Source: Rhodocollybia butyracea (Eukaryota; Basidiomycota; Agaricomycetes; Agaricales; Omphalotaceae). From it: a DNA stretch of 64,000 nt. Shown here one piece after another: positions 1 to 10,989 of the stretch. Every line of letters starts with the position of its first letter. Position 1 is the first letter of the stretch. Made by a program: the position numbers and the translations under genes. The notes beneath the pieces are model-generated. The model saw only the letters and a program-made list of their open reading frames with translations. It was not told the DNA's origin and ran no database searches. The stretch covers positions 1-64,000 of the forward strand of contig JADNRY010000311.1 of the NCBI GenBank assembly GCA_015501585.1. The letters are read 5' to 3'.

Positions 1-1480
1 CTTCTAGGTATTGTAGAACAACATCACCAACCACATAGGCAGACACAGTCTTTCCATTGTTGGATTTAGCTTTCTCCACTTTTTCCCAAGTCACAGTAGG
101 TAAGTTTTGGACATCTATGGCACTGTGATCTAGACTGATCCCTTCAAACTGGGACTTGACTAGGGCAGGGGTATTCCTTTACTGGCACCTTCTGTTGACT
201 AACTCTAGCTTTCAACTCTTCTCTAATAGGTTTGGCCACAGCCAAGAGTTCACTAGTAGTTTTGAGAGTGACTTCACTGTCAAGAATCTTTTCTACAATG
301 GTTGCACATTTCCAGATTTCTCTATCGGTGCAACATAATTATAGGCAGGCTCCTTGTCCTCTACTTGTGAAATCTCTCGCTTGCTTTCTCATCACTTGAC
401 ATCCCTAACACTGGGAGTTCAGACACATCTTTCACATTCATAAACGGGTTCGCTGATATTTCACTAATTTCAAAATCAAGATCACTATCTTTTGATTTTG
501 ACACATCTCTTCTTTTATTTATTACAGGTACAGGGGGAACAGAAACATAAGCTTTATTTGCTGGAGGAGAATGGTTCTCAGAGGACTTGGTCACAGCTTT
601 GGTCCTAATCATTGAACTCTTCATTTTTCCTGCTGCTCACGTTCTTGCTGCCTCCGAGTTTGAACAAAGGCTTCTAACTCCTTCAAAGTTGGCTGAATGG
701 GACTCTGTTGTACAAGTTGTGTCATAGGATTGACACTACTCATATTATTTTGAGATCCCAGTTCATGCCGTTATTAGGGGTGAACTGACTCTGGTTCACA
801 AACTGTTCATGGAATTCCCATGGGGTTCACATACTGAGTTCCAGGTGGAGTCCATCCAACTTGTGAAAATTGACTCTGTTGAGTGGGCATAGCATAACTC
901 TGCTCATATGCATTATACATCTGAGGCTGAGGTTTTTTCATACTCTGCAACTCTTTTTCTAACTGAGCAATCTTCATTTCTCTGGAGTCTAACTGATTAC
1001 TTAGATAAGTGGACATAGTAGCAGTGTTGATCATTCCGGTACATGCATGGGAGTACTCTGTACTAAGTTCACAGATCTCTCCTTTTGTCCTTTATTTGCA
1101 TAATAAAAGTCAATCCTGTCCTTTTCACAGACAGCACCAACCGGCTCTCTTGGAATAGGAAAATTTCCTGTAAGCGGACTCTGCCATTCACCAGAATAAT
1201 TCTACCCAATTCTAATAAATCTGCCCTATGCAAAACACTCATGTCTCATATGACCTTCTTCATTACAAAAAAAAAACAAGCCCAGCGAGTCTGGGATCAC
1301 TTTGCGGAGGTCTGTTATCTCGATTACTATATCCCCCAGAGGTCCTTTGGTTGGAGTACTGACTTGTTTGTCCAGAACTCCTCTCCACATTACTCTGTTG
1401 AAATGTTCTCAAGAGATCAATCCATCTGCTTGGAGTTCTCCTGTCTTAACTCATTCTGACTTATTTTGATGGTGTCCAAA
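1..1480 (-). pseudogene. Decayed gag C-terminus and start of the protease region, Ty3-type retrotransposon
   Basis: Seen on the minus strand downstream of the gag frame. A CCHC nucleocapsid knuckle is coded at about 1235-1282 (CNEEGHMRHEC), but an A10 run at 1267-1276 puts the first cysteine out of frame with the rest; two fewer bases would restore a CX2CX4HX4C knuckle. After it come broken stretches at 807-1034 (Gln-rich, MINTATMSTYL start) and 361-624 (Ser/Lys-rich linker). At 1-125 the minus strand reads like the segment ahead of the aspartic protease (ending DVVLQYLE). No catalytic DSG is inside the window, so the element runs off the left edge. Family knowledge: the knuckle binds the element's RNA during packaging. 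The frame breaks make this copy non-functional. The Ty3 assignment is inferred from the gag upstream. Confidence 0.6.
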
Positions 1481-1556
1481 AGAACTGCCATCTTTTCTGA
1501 CATCAAAATCTTTCATTTCCTGTTGCAGGTTCTCTGACTTTACTCTATTTCTAGCT

Positions 1557-2531
1557 TCAGATGAAGAGTTGTCTTTGGTTTGTCATAGGTTGGGGTATAA
1601 ATCCCTGGCATCGTTCCCTAACTATCTCTTCACCTTGTATAATCACATCATCAATCTCATACAAATCATCCTGTCTTGCTTTCTGACCCACAGGAACTTT
1701 CCTGCTTTTTCCTTTTAAGTGCAAAGCAGAAAAAATTGCGGTCCTGAAGCCTGCCTCCAAAGCTCCTGTGAATTTCTCCACAAGTTCTCTGTTTGAAACA
1801 AGAGGCGCAATTTGTACTGCTGCACCAGCCAAGGCCGGTGGGCTCAACTCTAGCGTGATTGCTCTAAACTTTCTGATAAGTGACAAGTACTCATCCAAGT
1901 CTGTGCTATCAATATTTTTGTACTTCTTGAACAATCTATTCAACTCTCTTATAGTTCCTCTTTCTTCATCTGAGGCACCTGGGTAGCTGGCAAGAACTGC
2001 TCTTTTGAACTCCTCAAATGTCTTAGTAGTGTCAGAAGCTTCAGGCAAAGCCTTCCACTCCCAAGACACACTTCCATCTGGGTATCTCAGACTCCACTTT
2101 CTCTTTTCATCCTGGTCAGTCACTGAACAGTCACTGAACAGATTTTCTAACTCTTCAAAATATCTTCTGACTTTTAAAGGGTCATCAGTCCCTTCAACAG
2201 TTAGAGCAGGAGCATCCCTGGTACCAGGTCTTGGCATAGAAGGACTCATTCTGACTATCTGATTTTGTAATGGCAAGTTTGGGTTTGTAGGTTGGTTTGA
2301 AACTGGAGACGTAGGTCTAGTTCTCTGAGTGTTCAAGTTAGAATTAATTCTTCCTTGTGTTGCACTTGTAGCTAAATTTCTAGCTCTTTGGGCAATTGAG
2401 GGCGAAGTTCCTTCAAGTCTCGAAGTGCTCTGAGAGGGCCTTGTGCTAGCAGACTGTTGGTTTTCAAGTTGTTGCTTTGCCTTAGCAGAAGCGCGGGTAT
2501 TAACTCGGTCACCAATAGTGTTAGATAACAC
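1557..2531 (-). CDS. gag: Gag (capsid) of a Ty3/gypsy-type LTR retrotransposon
   Basis: This is a 324-residue frame with an N-terminal Ser/Thr/Pro/Gln-rich region (about residues 1-115) and a helical capsid-type domain (about 120-280) with LRYPDGSVSWEWKALPE and WSLRY/FEEFKRAVLASYPGA, the layout of Agaricomycete Ty3 gag proteins. Gag forms the cytoplasmic particle in which the RNA is copied. The frame opens with GTG, and no in-frame ATG occurs between it and the upstream TAA, so the true start is lost or lies elsewhere. About 100 bp upstream is a primer site (2633-2650) and then an LTR end, the order expected for an LTR element read leftward. The C-terminal knuckle is broken (see 1-1480). Family assignment is by recognition; only the gag is intact. 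Confidence 0.7.
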   Translation of the reverse strand: MLSNTIGDRVNTRASAKAKQQLENQQSASTRPSQSTSRLEGTSPSIAQRARNLATSATQGRINSNLNTQRTRPTSPVSNQPTNPNLPLQNQIVRMSPSMPRPGTRDAPALTVEGTDDPLKVRRYFEELENLFSDCSVTDQDEKRKWSLRYPDGSVSWEWKALPEASDTTKTFEEFKRAVLASYPGASDEERGTIRELNRLFKKYKNIDSTDLDEYLSLIRKFRAITLELSPPALAGAAVQIAPLVSNRELVEKFTGALEAGFRTAIFSALHLKGKSRKVPVGQKARQDDLYEIDDVIIQGEEIVRERCQGFIPQPMTNQRQLFI

Positions 2532-2632
2532 AGTTGTTCTCTGTCTCTTTTGGGTTGGCTGTGGTAGGCCTTTTTATATCAAGCAAGTGATATGTGTATA
2601 GGTCCAAAAAAATAAAGTCTGGGCTGCTAATA

Positions 2633-2650
2633 CCCTCGCGGTGGGCTCCA
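2633..2650 (-). promoter_or_regulatory. tRNA primer-binding site of the minus-strand Ty3-type element
   Basis: On the minus strand the sequence is TGGAGCCCACCGCGAGGG, starting with the TGG that pairs with a tRNA CCA end. It lies two bases after a CTCA end and about 100 bp before gag. The same 18 bases sit at 7301-7318 in the LARD element. The tRNA itself is not identified. Confidence 0.6.
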
Positions 2651-2652
2651 GA

Positions 2653-3396
2653 TGAGCTGCCCCAGATGAATCCCTTCATTCACATCATCAATGTTCTAGC
2701 AATGTCCATGGTTCTTGATGGAGCTGAGACACAAGTGGACAATTGGACTACGTTTACCCACAATCGCATCCTGGAAATAGATTCTGGGAGGATACAAAGG
2801 GGAGAAAAAGAGGAAGTAAGACTTACTGTATGTGGAACTTGGTTCGGATAAAGCACAATAGAGAGGCAAAAAAGTACCAGTGTTTGCAATACGAATATCC
2901 AAGGTCCGTTTTATTTCGAGATTTTGATGAGCTGGTTCATTCAATGTTGCTTGTTCTGATAGCCCTCACCGCTGTAATGTCACAGAATACCTTTTAGTCA
3001 TGTTTGGAATTATCAGCTTGCTGTATTTGTCATCCTTTTCTCCATCAGACGACACCGTGAATGCACAGAAGGGAATTACAAGTTCTTGGAAAACTCTCCT
3101 ATTTCTCCCATGCATTGTCCTACTTCGCCAGTTTCCACCCCTGACAATCAAACATCAACGCGGATGGTGCCAACAGGAATACATGGACTGGGTTGACCCA
3201 GATCATCGATCCTCCGCCAACTACTCTGCACATGGGAAAACGAGCTATTCATCGAAGTACCTCCTGTTTAGCCGCTTCAACAAACAGAATAGCTATCTTA
3301 CTAAAGTCGAGATACGTTTGCGATAATTTCTTGGACTCTGTTTGGTTATTCACTGTTAGACTATACATACGGTACATTAGGTAGCTCGGCGTATTA
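2653..3396 (-). repeat. Probable 5' LTR of the minus-strand Ty3-type element
   Basis: Read on the minus strand this stretch begins TAATACGCC and ends CTCA two bases before the primer site. The start differs by one base from the TGATACGCC starts of the LTRs at 5910 and 35720. Its 744 bp are shorter than those LTRs. Only one LTR of this element is in the window, so no target duplication can be checked. Small frames within it look fortuitous. Confidence 0.45.
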
Positions 3397-5905
3397 GACA
3401 CGCAGATATACTAGCTTTTCAATGATCTCAACCCAACCAACCTGTCCATCACTTGATGACGAGATGATGAGATGATGAGAGCGAGCGATTCTAGCTGATG
3501 TTCCACATCTCGAGAAGCAAGAACAAAGTGGATGATGAAATTCCGAGAGATACAGAGACTGAAGGGGGTCCAACATCCAAGGAAATCAGGATGACAAACG
3601 GAGTAGCAGTACCGGGAGAGGCGAGTTGAAGCGGAAGAGTTCGAGTTGGTGCAATCCACGACCTCAGAAAGGACACAACTCAAATGGAAGAATGAAAGCA
3701 AGAGGTGGAGGTAGATGTTCTTGATATATGTTAGGTCTTACCGGATGTCCGGGCAACGTTGAAGGTGGAGGATTAACCAACCGTAATAAGGATACAGCAG
3801 GTGGGGTTATCATGGATATGTTAACCCTGCTGGATGGGGAAGTGCTGCCGTCTTCTTGGATTGAGATTGGGGACAGTATTAACAAAATGCCACAGCTTGT
3901 ACCAAGTGTAAGCGGAGGACAAACGCGGGTCCTGAGATCTCAGGCGGAGCAAGTTGAGGATGCAGGGTTGGTGCAGATAAAGGAGCGAGTGTGTCTGAAG
4001 GAAGGTGAAGAAGTGTTGAGTAAAGCTTTTGTTGATGGGTGACACAATCCTCGATGGTATTAGGCCTAAAATCGGCCTAAGGCGTGTAACCGTACATTTT
4101 GACACTTTGTACGTGTTATACAATGCAATAAGAGAGTTATACGGAGCCCGAGCGTGATAGCTGTTGCCGAGGCAAAGAACTTAACAATAATACTCAGCGA
4201 GCCGTGAAGGTACGCCCACAAGCGTAGCCTAGAGCCAAGCTACCGAGGATACCTGGGCTGCCCGGAGATGTAACGCTAGATTGTCAATCTAGTTATACCC
4301 AAGAGTGTAGACTCTCTAAACTACAGGACATCTTGAAGCGGGATAAGTACTAAGCCAACACGTTACTCGAGGGAAGGAATTATGAGGGAAGGCATCCCTC
4401 GCACTAAGACCCCCAACGAGCTATGTTAAGATGTGGACTTTACAGTCTGTAACAATGGACCAGAATGATCCCGAGGAAACCGTGAGGACGGTAGAAACAT
4501 GCTTAGCGGTCCTACGGAAAGCTACGCGCCGGGATAGCCTTGGCAAATCGAAACATTTGATCTTAGACATCATACACGGAAGGTCTTATCCGTTAAAGCC
4601 AACTATCGGGAATCACTTGTACATACTCAGCGCAGTTGCTCGAGATTATCATAAGTGGTGTCGTTGGAAAGCCAGATAACAGGCCTTCTCGAGAGAATGT
4701 TAATCACACTCAGGATGGACAGAACTATCCGAGGAATAGAATGAAACTCACCCAAGGGAAACCAGGCGGCGAGTGATCATGAAGTGTAAAGGTACTCCTG
4801 ACCCCGGAGAATTGTGGAGTAATCGGAGAAATCTCGCTCGGATCAAAATGCTCTAAAACTATGTTAATCCTCACGAAATCATATTTTACCTCTGATATAT
4901 ACCCAAGAATGGACTATTTCTTTATCGTGTGTACCATATATAGGCTGGAGATGTCTTTCCGAACCAGATTCCTCTGTTCCACTCTCTTTCCGTCTCTCTC
5001 CATATCTGTTTCATCTATTTTTTGTATTAAACTCTCTCTACTCAGTATATAAGCCAGATATATTTATTCAATAAGACAAGTTTCTTGCCCTCGACTTGAC
5101 TGCTAAGACCAGTGCTCCGTAGAACGTCCCCACGGGATCAGTAGCGTGACGCCTCCTGACTTGGTTATCTTAAGAAAGTAATAAACTTCACGCACTTCGC
5201 AAAGCCCATTTATATCTTGATCAAATTTAAGTGTGTAGAGTTCTCTCGAACTCCAGATCAACTCAAATCTAGTTGCTTCCTTAGAGGGGACGGCTTCTAG
5301 TAAGGGATTATTTGGCTCCAGAGTGAGGGTTCCTTAGTTGACTTCTTCACAAAGTTAGACGAGCCACTAAGATTGTGGTACGAGTTCCTAGTGATTAAGT
5401 TCACTCACAATATTGTAGCTTGGCCCAGAGTTTGGTCGAGGACTTTACGGCGTCACAGCAGCTAGTGCCAGAGTTTGCCTAGGGTTGTTGACAAACCTTG
5501 AGATTACTATTCTAGCTAGAGCCAGAGTTTGCCTAGGAGAATCTTAGTTTTGTTGTATTGGTTTTGGTTTTGGTTAATTGATTTGGACATACACACCTGG
5601 TTCCCTCGTACACTCGTACACCCCAACTAGGCTTCTCTCGACTTAGTTCTAAGAGTTGTCTAAGCTTAGTTACCCATGTTAGCGCTACAGTCTTGAACCT
5701 GGAGCAGTCGCGCGCGTACATCCGATATTACAAGACTTTCCCCCGGGGAATCTCTGACAACCCACCCTCGCTCCCTTACATATCGATAGTCTGGTTAGGT
5801 GCGGTAGTGTTTTTGTTAGGTTGTTTTATAGCACCTTTCGCATACCTACACGTAAATACCTAAATAACGGCATGGTGAACTGTAGGCAACAGTCGCTGCC
5901 AACGT
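3397..5905. other. Unassigned 2.5 kb; no recognisable gene
   Basis: An open frame at 3728-4042 on the plus strand (104 codons, ending EEVLSKAFVDG) resembles nothing I know. At about 5045-5075 there is a TATA-like run followed by CAATAAGA, which could be an LTR promoter/polyadenylation region, but no LTR borders were found. Two short phrases repeat at 5470 and 5527 (AGAGTTTGCCTAGG). Confidence 0.3.
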
Positions 5906-5909
5906 TCGA

Positions 5910-7298
5910 TGATACGCCCAAAACCCTTTTGGCCCTAGAATACTGTTTTTTGGCATTTCTGCAGTGTACATAGTATCTGGAAGTCATTGGGAGTGCTACC
6001 CATGATCTCTAGTTACTGAAACCCACCCTCAAACCCTGTAGTCTCATATGTATCTGTCTTGTCTCTACAATTCACATATCCAGAAGGATTGATCAGTATG
6101 CAGTGCTCCATCTGATAAAGCATGCAAGAGACTATGGTCTGGACCTTGTGTATCAATGTGTTTCGCTTGAATCCAATGTAATACAAGCTCCTCCAACCTC
6201 TATTTGCTCAGAATTGTGATATATGCACTTCTCACTATATGTTAATTCATCCCCTGCTTGACAACTCTGAAAGAAAAGGAGTTTGTTATGTATATTTGGT
6301 TCCCTGAGGTCTATTCAATGGAAATACACTAGAAGCACTCCCAGTAATATTTGTAGCATTTGTGCAGCACCACTTCACGAGTTATGAAGGCTGTATCCAT
6401 TACTACTTATATATTGGGATTAGAAGAGAACCTCTTTAGAAAGGTGTCACGCATGCGAAATATGATTGCGGCGGCATTTGGAGAACTCAATAGATATACT
6501 AGAGAGTCCAAATCCGAAGTCCCGAGTCGTGCCGATGTCCGGAAGTGGTTGAAATACGGAGATCTTGCTATAACTCCGAAATTAGGTCACTATTTGTTTA
6601 AGCCGAACATGAGCTAACACCGCCGTTCCCCTGCATCCTCTGTGGTACTTTCGAGATAGGACAGTGTCCCTAGACCCTCTAGCATCGCTATAACCGAGTA
6701 CGAGCATTTATAGAAGCTTGTTGTCCCTTCCCAAGTACAGGGAAGAGTGATAATCTCCAATTTCGGAGTGTTGATTTGAAATTTGAATTGAAATATAATA
6801 GAAACATGAAACTCGGCTCGTTAGAAGCTAGAGAGTGGTTTGACACACCCTTAAGTGGTCTGTGCACACTACACAGCCGCGCTCCTGCTCTATATAATGT
6901 AGCCCAGATTGATAGTTGATCCCCAGGTTTGGATTCCCCCCTCACATTAGAGGCAGGGATTTCCTCCTCACTTCACACAGTTGTATTATTAGTTTTGTTT
7001 GTTTTGTTTCAAGTTCAGTCCAGTAAAGTATTGTAGTTAGGCTGCAGTCAGAGCTCTGTCTGGGTAGACAACCTCTGGTCAGTGCTTTCTTGTATTATAT
7101 AGCCTTCCGCCTCTCCCCCCCCCCCTTTTACCTTAGTTCCTGCATTCACTTATCATTTCAAAGTTCAACTCTTTGTAATTTCACATCCCCCCTCTGAACT
7201 TAGAAGTCTTTATTGTAGTTTAGTGGTTTGTGTTGATGTTTTGGCTATTTATTGGCTGTTTCTCACACTTTCCGCTTAGCCACAGTATTGCCCTCTCA
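5910..7298 (+). repeat. 5' LTR of the LARD element
   Basis: The LTR starts TGATACGCCC and ends CTCTCA (TG..CA). A TATA box, TATATAAT at 6891-6898, lies about 400 bp before the end, which fits transcription start inside the LTR. It contains an open frame at 6360-6617 (85 codons, TTG start) repeated exactly in the other LTR; I do not count it as a gene. Confidence 0.9.
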
Positions 7299-7300
7299 TC

Positions 7301-7318
7301 TGGAGCCCACCGCGAGGG
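7301..7318 (+). promoter_or_regulatory. Primer-binding site of the LARD element
   Basis: TGGAGCCCACCGCGAGGG, two bases after the LTR end. It is identical to the primer site of the Ty3-type element at 2633-2650. Confidence 0.75.
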
Positions 7319-7358
7319 GGGTGAAGGATTTGAGCTTTGTTTTGATACCTGCATGCAA

Positions 7359-7636
7359 AGCTTGACTAGCTTTAAAGTCAAACCAGAGATAGCTTGATCA
7401 GCTTTAAAGTCAGCTTGACAAGCTTTAAAGTCATACCAGAGCAAGCTTGACTAGCTTTAAAGTCGCTTAGAGTCCAGCTTGACTAGCTCTAAAGTCCATC
7501 TAGAGCATGCATAGCTTGACCAGCTTTAAAGTCACCCATAGAGTCAGCTTGATCAGCTTTAAAGTCGCCCCACTAGAACAAGCTTGACTAGCTTCAAAGT
7601 CAGATCCCCAAGAAAGCTTGACCAGCTCTAAAGTCA
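7359..7636 (+). repeat. Array of nine ~22-bp AGCTTGAC(T)AGCTTTAAAGTC units
   Basis: Nine copies of AGCTTGA(C/T)(N)AGCT(T/C)TAAAGTC occur at 21-40 bp spacing just after the primer site; single copies recur near 7939 and 8284. The position matches where packaging signals lie in retroelements, but that role is a guess. Confidence 0.85.
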
Positions 7637-7649
7637 AGAACAGAGCAGG

Positions 7650-8945
7650 TTTTACTACCTGAAAAGTCACCTTTAGAAACCTGAAGTCACTCTCAGAGAA
7701 CTTCATAACAGAACATGACAACAGAGTTGAATTCTCGCTCACTCACAGTCAGCTGTAGATCATTTAACAGTGATTTAGAGTGTAGTGACCACAAGAAAGA
7801 TTCCTCTTGAAGTCTCAGAGAAAGCCCCTTGATATCAGAGTTTCACCTGCCATTTTGGAGTCAGCTGCAGCTTGTTACCAGTGACAATAATTTGGTGTGG
7901 AGTTCATTGGTTCATACCTTGGACTTTCAAGTCCATTCAAGCTTGACAAGCTTTAAAGTCACCTAGAAACCTTTGGAGTCGCGTACAGACTGTTGTGTCC
8001 TCTGATCTTGCTGACTTCTTTCAAGTCATCACAGGTCTTGGTTCAGCCGCTCTCACAGTACTTCATATTAGAAAGCAGAGTTCTTTCACTCATTCAGAGT
8101 CATTGCAGACCATAAAGCAATACCTCATAGTGTTGTGACCCAAGCATAGTACCACTTCTATGTTGAAGTATTAGAGACTTAGAGTTCAGACACAGTTTGA
8201 ATCACCAGAGTTTCGCCTTTTCACCAAGTTAAAGTCAGCTGCAGCTTGTTACCAGTGACTTTGACAAAGTGTTAAGTGTTCTCCAGCTTGACTAGCTCTA
8301 AAGTTAACAGAACTAGAGATACTTGCAGATTACTGAGGTCCTATGACTTTGTTGACTGGCAAATATAAGAGATACAAGAGCAACCTGGACTGGTGGTCTC
8401 TGTGTCTCTAAGTCTTCACAAGTCTTGGGTTCAGTAGTTTCAGAGTGCTTCTCGAGGAAACAGAAATCTTTCATGCACTTAGAGTAATTGCAGATCAGAA
8501 TGCTTTAACTTAAAGTGATATGGTATCAGAAGAGAATGATGTCCTTGTTTCAAGCTGCATAGTAGCCTCAGAGTTTTACTCTCTCATGAATTTAAAGTTA
8601 GCTGCAGTGATCTGACCAGTAACTTTAAGTGAATGTAGATTGCAGATTACTGAGGTCCTATGACTTTGTTGACTGACAAATACAAGAGATACAAGAGCAA
8701 CCTGGACTGATGGTCTCTGTGTCTCTAAGTCTTCACAAGTCTTGGGTTCAGTAGTTCAGAGTGCTTCTCAATGAAACAGAAATCTTTCATGCACTTAAAG
8801 TAATTGCAGATCAGAATGCTTTAACTTAAAGTAATATGATATCAGAAGAGAATGTTGTCCTTGTTTGAACCTGCATAGTAACCTCAGAGTTTCAGTCTCT
8901 CAGGAATTTGAAGTTAGCTGCAGTGACCTGACCAGTAACTTTGAA
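7650..8945 (+). repeat. Tandem array of about four diverged ~320-bp units
   Basis: Units begin near 7660, 7985, 8325 and 8641. The last two are close copies (317-bp period; both open with CAGATTACTGAGGTCCTATG), and the first two are diverged versions sharing the GTCAGCTGCAG and AAGTC..CACA(G)GTCTTGG blocks. There is no open frame through the array. Confidence 0.75.
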
Positions 8946-10980
8946 TGAATGTAGACTTTTGATCATGGCTTCATTGCCAACCTGAGCTCACCTTGTTAAG
9001 CAAAGGTAGCTAAAGATAGCATAGCAGTTCGTAGCTAGCTTCATCACACTGAGATGTAGCTTGATTCCCAGAGCAGTCTCTTGAGTCTCATACAGGGACT
9101 TAGAAACAAAAATTTGTGCATGGTTTTACAGACCAAAGTTGATTGTTGAACTTGTTGAGCTTGGCTTTTCCGCCATAAAACTTGAGCAACTTATCGCTTG
9201 AAAGAGAATGTTCTTGGTCTTACTAGATCAAAAGACTTGCACTTGGCTTTACAGCCCCCACTTTGAGCAACTTATTGCTTAAACTAAAAGGCCTATCGTA
9301 GCCACCCAAACAGAAACTGAAGTTACTCCAACAGTACTTCTTATGTTTCAACCTTGATATCCCTGGGCTTCAACTGTCCAGTTTTCATCTTTGAACTCGC
9401 TCCTTCAAACCCTTCCTGTACTTTCTTATCCAACTTCAACATTCCTGTTGACTCCATCTCTATTTTATTTAAAAGGGATATCTGGCCCCTGACAGCCAGA
9501 CAAGAATTGAATTTAGAATAACTCTCTAGTGAAGACTATCACTGAGACTCACAAGAGAAAAGATAAACCATCAGAAGTCATCTTTGGACAACTGTCCTGA
9601 GTAGGAAAAAGTTGTCACTTAACCTTCTCAATAGTACAGAGTTCTTAGGGAGCTTTTGAGCTGAACTAGTTTTTTTGTGGAATTGAGGGCTTGACATGAA
9701 TTCTGTTCAAATGATACCCTTTATTAGAGCTGAAGAACAGTTTTTAGTAACTACCTGGTGTATTTACTAACACCATGGAAGTAAACCAACTGTTCAAGAA
9801 GCATTGAATCAGAATTCAGACTTTGATAACTACCATGATCTCATGGGAACATCTAAGTCAGTCAGACAAAGTAGAGTCAAAGCCACTAACCTGCAAATGA
9901 TGTGGCCTGTTGCATTGTCATTAGCACTCATGGTTATTACCAGGAAGCTTATTGACAAACTCGAGTTTCTTGAGTGCAAATAGGTTAAACACTTGAAAGA
10001 ACGAACTCCAGAGTAAATAATGAGAGGTCCAAGATGAGTTACTGGAGGAACTGTGTCACAATATGCCCAGTGTATGACACAAGTTTCATAGTAGTCTCAT
10101 CTCTTCCCACATCATTAAATAAGCTCATAAGAATATGAACAGAATGATTGCAAACTATTGAATATGTGATATGAAACTTAATTGTTTCTGGGATATGGAA
10201 TCATTCTGCACAAGTCCATTCCTGACTTAGCAGAATGTGGACCTCTCGTTACAAGCAGAAGTTACAAGTCAATTGGATGTCACTATGGATCCCCAATCTC
10301 TTGACTCCTTTGACCTGGTAGCATTTGGATCAACAGAGTAGATTTTGTTTAAAGACAAAGATTTGACAAGATTAAGCTCTGCATCTTTATGAAACTCCTT
10401 CTGCCACATATTTGAATAAACATAAGAATGAATGAAATCCAAGTTTTACTGAAAATAAACTTGTAACTATAGTGACTGTAAAGTTGCTTGGAATGATTTG
10501 ATGTTTGGAAAGAATGTTTCCCAACAAGATTGACAAAATCAACTTGTTCAGAGGATTATTTGAACTTGATGGAATTATATAGGCCAAGAAGAGGCATCCC
10601 ATTCAAGGGAGAATCTGACTCTGAAAGCATTTGACTAGCATCAGTCACCTAGAGATTGAAAAAGATGATGTGACCTTAGTACAAACACATGTACAATAGC
10701 ACAAGCAGTAGAACCAGAAATTGGATTAACATTGAAATCGAGATATGAGGACTGGAGTCTTGTGAAAATCAAATGTAATATTTACTCTCTGATGCACATG
10801 TACTGTCCACTGTCTCACAAGCATTGGAAGTTGGAATGCCTGCCTGTTAATCCTGCTACGGAGTTAATATTCAGAGCTGTGTTACTTGCAAGGATTGAGA
10901 TACCCAATGTATCATTGACAGACTTAGCCACCGGTCAGCCTGGGACCTCATGTTGAACTGAGGACAGTTCATATTTAGTA
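8946..10980 (+). other. Remaining non-coding interior of the LARD element
   Basis: No retroelement protein motif is visible on either strand. The longest frames (10387-10602 minus, 10732-10956 plus) lack ATG support or recognisable domains. The 3' end leads directly into the polypurine tract. Confidence 0.6.
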
Positions 10981-10989
10981 AGGGGGAGA
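10981..10989 (+). promoter_or_regulatory. Polypurine tract of the LARD element
   Basis: AGGGGGAGA lies immediately before the TG of the 3' LTR, the expected site for plus-strand DNA priming. Confidence 0.8.

Noticed and set aside
1085..1459. 124-codon plus-strand frame
   Set aside because: It is antisense to the gag nucleocapsid region, which has a recognisable CCHC knuckle on the minus strand.
4268..4300. Stem-loop CTAGA-TTGTCAA-TCTAG resembling a tRNA-Asp anticodon arm
   Set aside because: No T-arm GGTTCGA, no acceptor stem and no D-arm at the right distances.
6360..6617. 85-codon frame in the LARD LTR, also at 11440-11697
   Set aside because: It starts with TTG, has no known domain and is duplicated only because the LTRs are.
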